A DNA stretch of 12,989 nt, from assembly GCA_947479995.1 (NCBI GenBank), contig CANKBT010000058.1:1-12989 (forward strand). The letters are read 5' to 3'. Below the pieces are notes generated by a model. It had not been told where the DNA came from, made no database searches, and saw only the letters and a program-made list of their open reading frames with translations. A program made the translations under genes and the position numbers. This DNA comes from Frankiaceae bacterium. Its GTDB lineage: Bacteria > Actinomycetota > Actinomycetes > Mycobacteriales > SCTD01. Of the stretch, positions 1-6,117 are shown in pieces; the first letter of the stretch is position 1; the number at the start of each line of letters is the position of its first letter.

Positions 1-405
1 CGGACGTCGACGCCGCTGCGCTCCAGCCCGCGGGCCACCTCGCACGGGTCGCCGCCGCACGTCTCCTCGCCGTCGCTGACGAGCAGCACCGTGCGCGGCC
101 CCTCGCCCTGGAGGTCGTCGGCCGCGGCCTGCAGGCTGAGCGCGATGGGCGTGTAGCCCTGCGGCCGCAGGCCGTCGACAGCGGCGCGGGCGGCGGCCCG
201 GTCGAGCCGCCCGACCGGCACGACGAGGCGGGTGTCGGTGCAGCCGCGCTCCTGGTCCTCGTACGTGCCGCCGTAGGCCCGGACGCCGACGACGGCGTCG
301 TCGGGCAGGGCGTCGACGACGCCGCGCAGCGCCGTGCGCGCCGCCTCGATGCGCGTGCCGCCCGACGGGTCGTCCGCCGCCATCGAGCCGCTGCTGTCGA
401 CGACC
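1..405. repeat. Diverged direct repeat, copy B (pairs with 1932-2336)
   Basis: This stretch aligns without gaps to 1932-2336 at a constant offset of 1931 bp. It encodes the VWA core of the partial gene. Similarity is high at DNA level, with long identical blocks around the CGGDPC and MIDAS segments, and falls off toward the signal-peptide coding region. This is a tandem gene duplication rather than a mobile repeat. Confidence 0.85.
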
Positions 406-554
406 ACCTCGAGCCGTCCGGTGCCGCCCTGCCCCGACGCCGTGCCGGACGCGGGGCCGGCCGGTGTGCCGGCCGGTGTGGCGGCGGCCGCGAGCGGCGT
501 CAGCAGGGCGGCGGTGACGGCGAGCAGGGCCGCCTGCGCGGCGCGGCGGCTCAC
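1..554 (-). CDS. VWA-domain secreted protein, second tandem copy (3' end outside window)
   Basis: Only the first 184 codons are visible; the gene leaves the window at base 1. I start it at the GTG at 554-552, whose GTGA overlaps the TGA stop (553-551) of the upstream VWA gene, so the two are probably translationally coupled. Residues 1-25 form a signal peptide (two Arg, then an Ala/Leu-rich core). A Thr/Pro/Ala/Gly linker follows, then a VWA domain from about residue 48. Its metal-binding MIDAS loop is DSSGS (Asp53), followed by a TPI segment and an SDGEE strand. The visible protein is about 80% identical by eye to the neighbouring VWA protein, including the Cys of the CTDT motif and the CGGDPC pair, which suggests disulfides and an extracellular location. 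VWA domains usually bind protein ligands through a divalent metal. The ligand here is unknown, and a C-terminal anchor cannot be assessed. Confidence 0.85.
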   Translation of the reverse strand, partial: MSRRAAQAALLAVTAALLTPLAAAATPAGTPAGPASGTASGQGGTGRLEVVVDSSGSMAADDPSGGTRIEAARTALRGVVDALPDDAVVGVRAYGGTYEDQERGCTDTRLVVPVGRLDRAAARAAVDGLRPQGYTPIALSLQAAADDLQGEGPRTVLLVSDGEETCGGDPCEVARGLERSGVDV

Positions 555-2464
555 GACCGGCCGCCGCGGCGCAGCCAGGGGGCGAGCAGCAGGCCGCCGG
601 CGAGCAGGGCGGCCGCGACGCCGCCGCCGGCGTACGCGACGGGGCTGAGCCCGTCGCCGCCGGTCTCGCGCCGCGGCTCGGCGGCCGCCTCGCCGCGCGC
701 CTCGCCGGCCGGCCCGCCCGCCGGCCCGGTGTCCTCGGACGCGCCCTGCGTCGTGCCGGTGTAGTCGGGCGCGCCCTGCTCCTCGCCGGCCACCTCGACG
801 GTGAGCGTGAGCGGCAGCAGGCCGCCCTCGGTGACGTCGAGCGAGCCGGCGAACTCCTGCACCGTGACGACGACGTACTGGTCGCCCGCGAGCGACGCGG
901 TCGTCACCTCGCTGGTGAGCTCGGCCTCGCGGTTGCGGTAGGTGACCGGTGCGGTCCACGCGTGCGCCGTCGACGCCCTCTCGCCCTGCTCGGGCATGAG
1001 CACGAAGACGTCGTTGCCGCCGTCCTGGCCGTTGGGGTCCATCGCCTGGCGGGCCGGGTTGAGCAGGCGCACCTCGACGGGCGCGAAGTCGTTGCCGACG
1101 CGGGTGCCCTCGACCGTGGCGGCGACGTTGAGGCGCTGCCCCCAGCCGACCGGCACGCGGTAGAAGAGCGTCTCGCCGGCGAGCACGCCGTCGCGGTGCG
1201 TGCCGGGCTCGAGCACGGGCGCGGTGGCGAAGCTGCCGCCGCCGAGGGCCTCGCGCGGCGCCCCGGCGCTGCGGGCCGGCAGCTCCGGGTCGGCGGGCAC
1301 GGGCACGGTCGGGTCGGGCAGCGAGGCGACGTCGCGCACCGCGGGCTCGAGCAGCACGAGCAGCTCGACGGGCAGGCGCGGCACCTCCGTGCGCGAGGCG
1401 TTGCGCTCGACCTCGACGACGTAGCGGCCGGGCAGGCCGCAGCCGTAGACCGGGTCCTCGCGGTCCGGCGGGGGCAGCGCCGCGACCGTGGTCACGGGCT
1501 TGACGCCGGACGACTGGTCGACGGCGGCGCCGGGCTCGTACTCGCAGCGCCCCTCGGCGGTCTGGAGCGTCACCGACACGCCCTCCAGCGAGGAGGTGTC
1601 GTAGTCGGCGCGGGGCGCCACGGTCGTCGCGGCGACGTACGGCAGGGCGCCCGGCGGCACGTCGACGACGTAGTGGGTGACCTCGTCGACCTCGAGGGAG
1701 TCGACGTACGACCCCGGTGCGAGCACCGGCGCGCCGTCCGGGGTGGGCGTGCCCTGCACGGGCTCGCCGGTCGGGGTGAACTCGCGGTAGGCCCGCAGCG
1801 CCGTCCGCGACAGCTGCAGGTCGAGCTCCTCGCCGTCGGCGACGTCGGTGTAGGTGCCGCCGGTCTCCTCGGCGATGCACTGCAGCTGCGTGCGGGTGGC
1901 CTCGTCCGCGGCGTAGCCGACGGTGTCGACGACGACGTCGACGCCGTCGCGGTCCAGCGCGCGGGCGACCTCGCACGGGTCGCCGCCGCAGGTCTCCTCG
2001 CCGTCGCTGACCAGCAGCACCCGGCGCGGCCCCTCGCCGCGCAGGTCGTCGGCGGCGGCCTGCAGGCTGGCGGCGAGGGGCGTGTAGCCCTTGGGCTGCA
2101 GGCCGTCGAGGGCGCGCCGGGCGGCGGTGCGGTCGAGCGCGCCCATGGGCACGACGAGGCGGGTGTCGGTGCAGCCACGGGCCTGGTCCTCGTACGTGCC
2201 GCCGTAGGCGCGCACCCCGACGACGGCGCCCTCGGGGAGGGCGTCGACGACGCCGGCGAGCGCGGCCCGGGCGGCCTCCATCTTCGTCCCGCCGGAGGGG
2301 TCCGCGGCGGCCATCGAGCCGCTGCTGTCGAGCACGACCTGCAGCGCCCCCGGCGCCGCGGCGGTCGCGGGCGCGCCGTCCGCGGCCGGGGCGGCGGCCG
2401 GGAGCGCGAGCACGGCGGCGAGGGGGGCGAGGGCGAGGACGGCGGTGCGGTGCACGGTGCCCAT
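551..2464 (-). CDS. VWA-domain surface protein with C-terminal membrane anchor
   Basis: 637 residues from an ATG preceded by an AGGAG-type ribosome site (minus strand, about 2470-2475). Residues 1-28 are a signal peptide. The VWA domain spans about 41-230, with a complete MIDAS: DSSGS (Asp46, Ser48, Ser50), Thr128 and Asp154 in SDGEE. Cys98, Cys159 and Cys164 suggest disulfides. Residues about 240-580 are beta-rich and carry two similar segments (an 'APVLxPGxYxD/xHRDG...' pattern), like the jelly-roll or pre-peptidase C-terminal modules of secreted proteins. A Gly/Ala/Glu linker (about 575-605) leads to one transmembrane helix (about 612-630) and a short Arg-rich cytoplasmic tail. The expected topology is an exported protein held by its C-terminus, with the VWA domain outside. 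It is followed directly by a paralogue and is divergent from a helix-turn-helix regulator. The ligand and process are unknown. Confidence 0.9.
   Translation of the reverse strand: MGTVHRTAVLALAPLAAVLALPAAAPAADGAPATAAAPGALQVVLDSSGSMAAADPSGGTKMEAARAALAGVVDALPEGAVVGVRAYGGTYEDQARGCTDTRLVVPMGALDRTAARRALDGLQPKGYTPLAASLQAAADDLRGEGPRRVLLVSDGEETCGGDPCEVARALDRDGVDVVVDTVGYAADEATRTQLQCIAEETGGTYTDVADGEELDLQLSRTALRAYREFTPTGEPVQGTPTPDGAPVLAPGSYVDSLEVDEVTHYVVDVPPGALPYVAATTVAPRADYDTSSLEGVSVTLQTAEGRCEYEPGAAVDQSSGVKPVTTVAALPPPDREDPVYGCGLPGRYVVEVERNASRTEVPRLPVELLVLLEPAVRDVASLPDPTVPVPADPELPARSAGAPREALGGGSFATAPVLEPGTHRDGVLAGETLFYRVPVGWGQRLNVAATVEGTRVGNDFAPVEVRLLNPARQAMDPNGQDGGNDVFVLMPEQGERASTAHAWTAPVTYRNREAELTSEVTTASLAGDQYVVVTVQEFAGSLDVTEGGLLPLTLTVEVAGEEQGAPDYTGTTQGASEDTGPAGGPAGEARGEAAAEPRRETGGDGLSPVAYAGGGVAAALLAGGLLLAPWLRRGGRS
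1932..2336. repeat. Diverged direct repeat, copy A (pairs with 1-405)
   Basis: VWA-core coding segment of the complete gene, colinear with 1-405. See that entry. The C-terminal half of the complete gene has no visible partner in the window, because the second copy is cut by the window edge. Confidence 0.85.
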
Positions 2465-2494
2465 GGTGGCTCCTGCCGTTGTAGGGTCGGGGCT

Positions 2495-2522
2495 GTTCGC
2501 TGATGCGAACCATACGTTCGCA
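2495..2522. promoter_or_regulatory. Candidate operator: three alternating GTTCGC/GCGAAC half-sites
   Basis: GTTCGC (2495-2500), its inverse GCGAAC (2505-2510) and GTTCGC again (2516-2521) lie in the 83-nt region between the divergent VWA and helix-turn-helix genes. The right pair extends to 7-bp arms, TGCGAAC (2504-2510) and GTTCGCA (2516-2522), around a 5-nt centre. The left pair has 6-bp arms around 4 nt. Alternating half-sites beside a regulator gene suggest binding by that regulator (autoregulation and control of the VWA genes). This is inference; no binding data are implied. The segment lies upstream of the GTG chosen for the regulator and would be coding only if the ATG at 2503 were used. 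Confidence 0.5.
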
Positions 2523-2547
2523 ACTGCAAAGACGCAAGGGGGCTGCC

Positions 2548-3066
2548 GTGGACGACGCGACGACGGCGCGCAACGTCGAGCAGCAGGCGCTCTGGTACGG
2601 CGAGCCGGTGGGCGACACGGTGCGGCGGCTCACGGCCGCGCTCGGGCTGACGCAGGGCCAGCTCGCCGGCGTCGTCGGCCTGTCCGCGCCGATGCTCAGC
2701 CAGCTCGCCTCCGGCCAGCGCGCGAAGATCGCGAACCCGGCGGTGCTCGCGCGCCTGCAGGCCCTGACCGAGCTGGCCGGCCAGCCGGGCCTCTCGCGCG
2801 AGCAGCTCGCGGCGCGGCTCGAGGCCGTCCGCGGGAGCGAGTCCACCGGCGTGCTCACCACGGGCACCGCCGGTGCCACCGCCTCGCCGGGGCGCGGGGC
2901 CGACGCCGTGCAGGCGCTGCTGCGCGCCGTCGCCTCGGCCGACGAGGTGGCGCGGGCCGCGGCGCTGCTCGACGCCGACCACCCGGCGCTCGCCGAGGTG
3001 CTGCGCGTCTACGGCACCGGGCGCACCGCCGCCGCGCGCGAGCACTACGCGGCCGCGACCGCCTGA
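2548..3066 (+). CDS. XRE-like helix-turn-helix DNA-binding protein
   Basis: 172 residues. I start at the GTG at 2548, five nt after the purine-rich site AAGGGGG (2536-2542). The in-frame ATG at 2503 has no ribosome site and would place the operator-like repeats inside the gene. The helix-turn-helix lies at about residues 24-62: VRRLTAALGLTQGQLA, then GLSAPMLSQLASGQRAKI, the usual XRE pattern of a TQ helix and an S-x-P-M-L-S-Q-L recognition helix. A Thr/Gly/Ala-rich linker (about 95-118) leads to a helical C-terminal part (about 120-165) that may be for dimerisation or sensing. It is divergent from the VWA genes and 16 nt upstream of the GNAT gene. It probably represses or autoregulates at the adjacent repeats; the signal is unknown. 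Identification of the fold is firm, its targets are inferred. Confidence 0.88.
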   Translation: MDDATTARNVEQQALWYGEPVGDTVRRLTAALGLTQGQLAGVVGLSAPMLSQLASGQRAKIANPAVLARLQALTELAGQPGLSREQLAARLEAVRGSESTGVLTTGTAGATASPGRGADAVQALLRAVASADEVARAAALLDADHPALAEVLRVYGTGRTAAAREHYAAATA

Positions 3067-3070
3067 GCCG

Positions 3071-3076
3071 TACCGT
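3071..3076 (+). promoter_or_regulatory. Candidate -10 hexamer TACCGT of a leaderless promoter
   Basis: TACCGT ends 6 nt before the GTG start of the GNAT gene (3083), with no Shine-Dalgarno sequence in between. This spacing is typical of leaderless transcripts, which are common in actinobacteria. No clear -35 element is visible, so read-through from the helix-turn-helix gene is equally possible. Confidence 0.4.
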
Positions 3077-3082
3077 GTCGCC

Positions 3083-3925
3083 GTGCTGAGGACGTCCCCG
3101 ACGCGGCTGCTGGACGCCCGCGACGCCGAGGACGTCGCGCGGCTGCTCGCGGTCGACCCGGTCGCCGACGTCTTCGTCGCCAGCCGCGTGCTGCTCGGCG
3201 GGGTCGAGGAGCGCCGCCTCGGCGCGCAGCTGTGGGGCTACGGCGAGCGCGGCCGCCTGCAGGCGCTCTGCTACTCCGGCGCCAACCTCGTGCCCGTGCA
3301 GGCCCGTCCCGACGCGGTGCGCGCCTTCGCCGACCGCGCGCGGCGCCAGGGGCGCCGGTGCTCCTCGATCGTCGGCGACGCGCAGGCCGCCGGGCTGCTG
3401 TGGGACCTGCTCGCCCCGTCGTGGGGCCCGGCCCGCGACGTGCGCCCCGACCAGCCGCTGCTCGTCGCCGACGGCCCGCCCGCGAGCCGGCCCGACCCGC
3501 GCGTGCGCCGCGTGCAGCCGCACGAGGTCGACGTGCTCATGCCGGCGTGCGTCGCGATGTTCACCGAGGAGGTCGGCGTCAGCCCGCTGCTCGGCGACGG
3601 CGGGGCGCTCTACCGCGCCCGCGTCGAGGAGCTCGTGGCGCAGGGCCGGGCGTACGCCCTCATCGAGGACGGCCGCGTGCTGTTCAAGGCCGAGGTCGGC
3701 GCCGCGACGCCGCACGCCTGCCAGGTGCAGGGCGTCTGGGTCGAGCCCGCGCTGCGCTCGTGCGGCCTCGGCACCGCCGGCACCGCCGCGGTCGTCGAGC
3801 TCGCCCGCGCCGAGGTCGCGCCGGTCGTCAGCCTGTACGTCAACGACTTCAACACCGCCGCGCGCCGGGCGTACGCCAAGGTCGGCTTCCGGCAGGTCGG
3901 CAGCCTCTGCTCGGTGCTGTTCTAG
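3083..3925 (+). CDS. DUF4081 + GNAT family N-acetyltransferase
   Basis: 280 residues from the GTG at 3083, the first in-frame start after the upstream stop (3064-3066). The N-terminal half (about 1-130) has the pattern of the actinobacterial DUF4081 domain (LLDARDAEDVARLLAVDP, then a WGYGERGRLQALCYSGANLVP segment). The C-terminal half (about 145-275) is a GNAT fold: the acetyl-CoA loop is RSCGLGTAG (Arg225 onward) after QVQGVWVEPALR, and the final strand/helix reads SLYVNDFNTAARRAYAKVGF. The size and two-domain order match the M. tuberculosis Rv2867c family, which usually sits by ispG; that neighbour is not in this window, although proS, also in the broader mycobacterial region, is. Members transfer an acetyl group from acetyl-CoA. 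The acceptor is not known and cannot be read from sequence. It is convergent with the thioesterase gene, 24 nt apart. Confidence 0.9.
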   Translation: MLRTSPTRLLDARDAEDVARLLAVDPVADVFVASRVLLGGVEERRLGAQLWGYGERGRLQALCYSGANLVPVQARPDAVRAFADRARRQGRRCSSIVGDAQAAGLLWDLLAPSWGPARDVRPDQPLLVADGPPASRPDPRVRRVQPHEVDVLMPACVAMFTEEVGVSPLLGDGGALYRARVEELVAQGRAYALIEDGRVLFKAEVGAATPHACQVQGVWVEPALRSCGLGTAGTAAVVELARAEVAPVVSLYVNDFNTAARRAYAKVGFRQVGSLCSVLF

Positions 3926-3942
3926 GGGCCGGTCGGGTCGCG

Positions 3943-3959
3943 CGGCAGGTCAGCTGCCG
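3943..3959. terminator. Small hairpin between convergent genes
   Basis: CGGCAG (3943-3948) and CTGCCG (3954-3959) form a 6-bp stem with a GTCAG loop; the loop contains the thioesterase stop codon. It lies at the end of both the GNAT and thioesterase genes. There is no U-tract on either strand, so a terminator role is only plausible. Confidence 0.3.
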
Positions 3960-4453
3960 GCGTCCATCGCCGGCCGCCCGAACGCGCGGTTCGGCACGAA
4001 CGAGCCGCGGCCGGTCGCCACGAGCGCGCCGTCCGGGCCGAGCACCCGCGCGTCGGCCACCAGGCGGCTGCGGCCGGCGTGCAGCACCTCGCCCTCGACG
4101 CGGTGCTCCGCGCCGATGACGCCGGGGCGCACGTACGTCACCGACAGGTCGGTCGTGAGCGAGGGGGAGAAGCGGTCCTCGCGCGTCGCGATCGCGAGCC
4201 CGGCCGCGTCGTCGAGCACCATCGCCAGGTAGCCGCCGTGCACGATGCCGCCGCCGTTCGCCAGGTGCGGGCCCGGCGTCCACGTGAAGACCAGCCGCCC
4301 CGGGCCGGGCACCTCCGACAGCCGCAGCCCGGTGTGCTCGCTCAGCGGCCCGCGGGGCAGCACGCCCTGCGCGAAGGCGGCCGCGAAGCCGAGCTCGTCG
4401 ATGCGACGCCAGCGCTCCAGGACGTCGGGCTGCAGCGAGGGGGCGTCGGGCAC
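3950..4453 (-). CDS. PaaI-type hotdog-fold acyl-CoA thioesterase
   Basis: 167 residues from the GTG at 4453. Another in-frame GTG nine nt upstream (4462) is possible, but 4453 lies 7 nt after a TAGCGT hexamer, which fits a leaderless start. The hotdog core begins at about residue 65: GGGIVHGGYLAMVLDDAAG contains the HGG motif (His72-Gly74) and the Asp81 expected at the catalytic position. The strands LTTDLSVTYVRPG and GEVLHAGRSRLVADARV follow in the usual order. The N-terminal 60 residues form the longer helix-plus-strand lead seen in PaaI/YiiD-like members. These enzymes hydrolyse small or aromatic acyl-CoA thioesters in the cytoplasm; the substrate cannot be assigned here. It is divergent from an aldehyde dehydrogenase gene, so the two may share a control region and a pathway, but that is inference. 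Confidence 0.85.
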   Translation of the reverse strand: MPDAPSLQPDVLERWRRIDELGFAAAFAQGVLPRGPLSEHTGLRLSEVPGPGRLVFTWTPGPHLANGGGIVHGGYLAMVLDDAAGLAIATREDRFSPSLTTDLSVTYVRPGVIGAEHRVEGEVLHAGRSRLVADARVLGPDGALVATGRGSFVPNRAFGRPAMDAGS

Positions 4454-4460
4454 GGCGGTC

Positions 4461-4466
4461 ACGCTA
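4461..4466 (-). promoter_or_regulatory. Candidate -10 hexamer TAGCGT of the thioesterase gene
   Basis: Read on the minus strand, TAGCGT ends 7 nt before the GTG at 4453, with no Shine-Dalgarno sequence between. The hexamer overlaps the alternative GTG at 4462, which argues for the downstream start. The same 12 bases, from the hexamer into the spacer (TAGCGTGACCGC), recur before yaaA. Confidence 0.4.
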
Positions 4467-4469
4467 CGG

Positions 4470-4487
4470 GGGTGACGGCGGTCACCC
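4470..4487. promoter_or_regulatory. Candidate Crp/GlxR-type operator, GTGA-N6-TCAC
   Basis: GGGTGAC and GTCACCC flank GGCG as a perfect 7-bp inverted repeat. Its core (4472-4485) is GTGA-N6-TCAC, the core of the Crp/GlxR consensus TGTGA-N6-TCACA. The outer bases here are G and C rather than T and A. Its centre is about 25 nt upstream of the thioesterase start and about 87 nt upstream of the aldehyde dehydrogenase start. A bound factor could block the first and help or repress the second. The matching site at 6713-6728 strengthens the case. Confidence 0.5.
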
Positions 4488-4518
4488 TCCCGGGCGGTGT
4501 GCTGCACTCCTGCGTCAA

Positions 4519-4539
4519 GCGCGCCCCTTCCCGGCGCGC
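4519..4539 (+). promoter_or_regulatory. Stem-loop in the aldehyde dehydrogenase leader
   Basis: GCGCGCC (4519-4525) pairs perfectly with GGCGCGC (4533-4539) around the pyrimidine loop CCTTCCC. It lies 14 nt upstream of the ribosome site at 4554-4561. It could be a leader-RNA hairpin or an operator; with only 7 bp in GC-rich DNA, chance is not excluded. Confidence 0.3.
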
Positions 4540-4565
4540 ACGCCCCGCCGTACGAGGGAGGCCCT

Positions 4566-6101
4566 GTGGCCCTGCAGCTCAAGCCCGGCACGTCCTGGGA
4601 CGACGTCTACGCCCGCGCGCGCGCCGCCGCGCCCGAGGCGTTCGACGCCGACCGCATCCTCAACCTCGCCGGCGGCGAGTGGCAGCGCATCGGGCAGCCG
4701 GGCGAGCACGTCGTGCCCGTCGACGGCCGCACGATCCAGGGGCCGCCGCGCATCAGCCACGACGAGGCGGTGAGCGCGGTCGCGTACGCCAAGACCGAGC
4801 ACGACGCCTGGGCCAGCGTCGACCTCGACGAGCGCAAGCGCCGCGTGGCCGAGGCCGTCGCCGGCATGCGCGAGCACCGCGACACCCTCGCCCTGCTGCT
4901 GGTCTGGGAGATCGGCAAGCCGTGGAAGCTCGCGTGCGACGACGTCGACCGCGCGCTGTCGGGGGTCGACTGGTACCTCGGCGAGATCGAGCGGCAGCTC
5001 GAGGGCCGCGCGCCGCTGCCCGGGCCGGTCAGCAACATCGCCTCGTGGAACTACCCGATGTCGGTGCAGGTCCACGCCGAGCTCGTGCAGTGCCTCGCCG
5101 GCAACGGCGTCGTCGCCAAGACGCCGTCGCAGGGCGGCTTCCACACGCTCACGCTGGCGCACGCGTTCATGAAGCGCGCCGGCCTGCCCGTGACGCTGCT
5201 GTCCGGCGTCGGCGCCGCGCTGGGCGACGCGCTCATCAGCAGCCCGGAGATCGGCGCGCTCGCGTTCGTCGGCGGCCGGGCCAACGGCCGCAAGGCCGCC
5301 ACCACGCTGGCCGACACCGGCAAGCGCCACCTGCTCGAGCAGGAGGGGCTCAACGTCTGGGGCGTCTGGGACTTCTCCGACTGGGACGCGCTCGCCGCCC
5401 ACCTCACCAAGGGCTTCGACTACGCCAAGCAGCGCTGCACCGCCTACCCGCGGTACGCCGTGCAGCGCGAGCTGTTCCCGCAGTTCCTCGAGATGTACCT
5501 GCCCGTCGTCAAGGGCCTGCGCTTCGGCCACCCGCTCGCGGTCGAGAGCCCGGACGACGCGCTGCCGTCGCTCAACTTCGGCCCGGTCATCTCCGCCGCC
5601 AAGGCCCGCGAGCTCGACGAGCACTACGAGGCCGCCGTCGCCGGCGAGGGCATCCCGCTCTACCGCGGGTCGCTGTCGCAGGGGCGCTTCCTCGACGGCC
5701 AGGACACCAGCGCGTACGTCGCGCCCGGCTGCGTGCTCGAGCCGCCGTCGAGCTGGGCGCTGCGCCACGCCGAGCCGTTCGGCCCGCTCGACTCGATCGT
5801 GCTCGTCGACTCCGAGGCCGAGCTGCTCGCCGCCATGAACGCCAGCAACGGCGCGCTCGTCGCGTCCGTCGCCACCGACGACGCCGACTTCGGCGCGCGC
5901 ATCGCCGAGGAGCTGCAGGCCTTCAAGGTCGGCATCAACAAGCCGCGCAGCCGCGGGGACCGCGAGGAGGTCTTCGGCGGCAAGGGCGCGTCGTGGAAGG
6001 GCGCGTTCGTCGGCGGCGACCTGCTCGTGCAGGCCGTCACCGAGGGCGAGGGCCAGGTCTACGGCAACTTCCCGACGTACAGCCTCTACCCGGCGACCTG
6101 A
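4566..6101 (+). CDS. Aldehyde dehydrogenase family protein (divergent subgroup)
   Basis: 511 residues, the usual length of the family. The GTG start follows a strong ribosome site, GAGGGAGG (4554-4561), by 4 nt. It oxidises an aldehyde to an acid with NAD(P) in the cytoplasm. The key residues are present: Asn162 in SWNYP, the cofactor-site Lys in VVAKTPSQ, the general base Glu258 in LLEQEG, the nucleophile Cys291 in KQRCTAYPR, and the Glu of HAEPFGP. The segment that is normally ELGGK-N/S-P is instead EQEGLNVWGVWDFSDWD, so the region around the general base is unusual. The C-terminus (KVGINKPRSRGDREEVFGG) is also distinctive. LLVWEIGK resembles the GapN-like branch, but I cannot assign a substrate. 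It is divergent from the thioesterase gene across a palindromic control region, and it ends 16 nt before a convergent gene. Confidence 0.92.
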   Translation: MALQLKPGTSWDDVYARARAAAPEAFDADRILNLAGGEWQRIGQPGEHVVPVDGRTIQGPPRISHDEAVSAVAYAKTEHDAWASVDLDERKRRVAEAVAGMREHRDTLALLLVWEIGKPWKLACDDVDRALSGVDWYLGEIERQLEGRAPLPGPVSNIASWNYPMSVQVHAELVQCLAGNGVVAKTPSQGGFHTLTLAHAFMKRAGLPVTLLSGVGAALGDALISSPEIGALAFVGGRANGRKAATTLADTGKRHLLEQEGLNVWGVWDFSDWDALAAHLTKGFDYAKQRCTAYPRYAVQRELFPQFLEMYLPVVKGLRFGHPLAVESPDDALPSLNFGPVISAAKARELDEHYEAAVAGEGIPLYRGSLSQGRFLDGQDTSAYVAPGCVLEPPSSWALRHAEPFGPLDSIVLVDSEAELLAAMNASNGALVASVATDDADFGARIAEELQAFKVGINKPRSRGDREEVFGGKGASWKGAFVGGDLLVQAVTEGEGQVYGNFPTYSLYPAT

Positions 6102-6117
6102 GCCGAGGCGCGACGCC

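Noticed and set aside
461..481. Short direct repeat of CCGGCCGGTGTG type in the second VWA gene
   Set aside because: It only encodes a repeated Thr-Pro-Ala-Gly linker after the signal peptide; low-complexity coding sequence.
962..2503. Long open frame on the plus strand opposite the VWA gene
   Set aside because: Its product is a low-complexity Arg/Gly/Ala/His-rich string without domain motifs, as expected for the antisense frame of a GC-rich gene. The minus strand shows signal peptide, MIDAS and membrane anchor.
2504..2522. Possible LexA (SOS) box: CGAAC and GTTCG facing each other
   Set aside because: The actinobacterial SOS box needs four bases between CGAAC and GTTCG; here there are five (CATAC). 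The third half-site on the left fits better with a dedicated local regulator.
2503..2547. ATG at 2503 as start of the helix-turn-helix gene
   Set aside because: It has no ribosome site and would put the operator-like repeats in coding sequence. The GTG at 2548 has AAGGGGG at good spacing.
4453..4591. N-terminal extension of the thioesterase to an upstream ATG at 4591
   Set aside because: The extra residues are unlike the family, would overlap the aldehyde dehydrogenase start and would make the operator coding.
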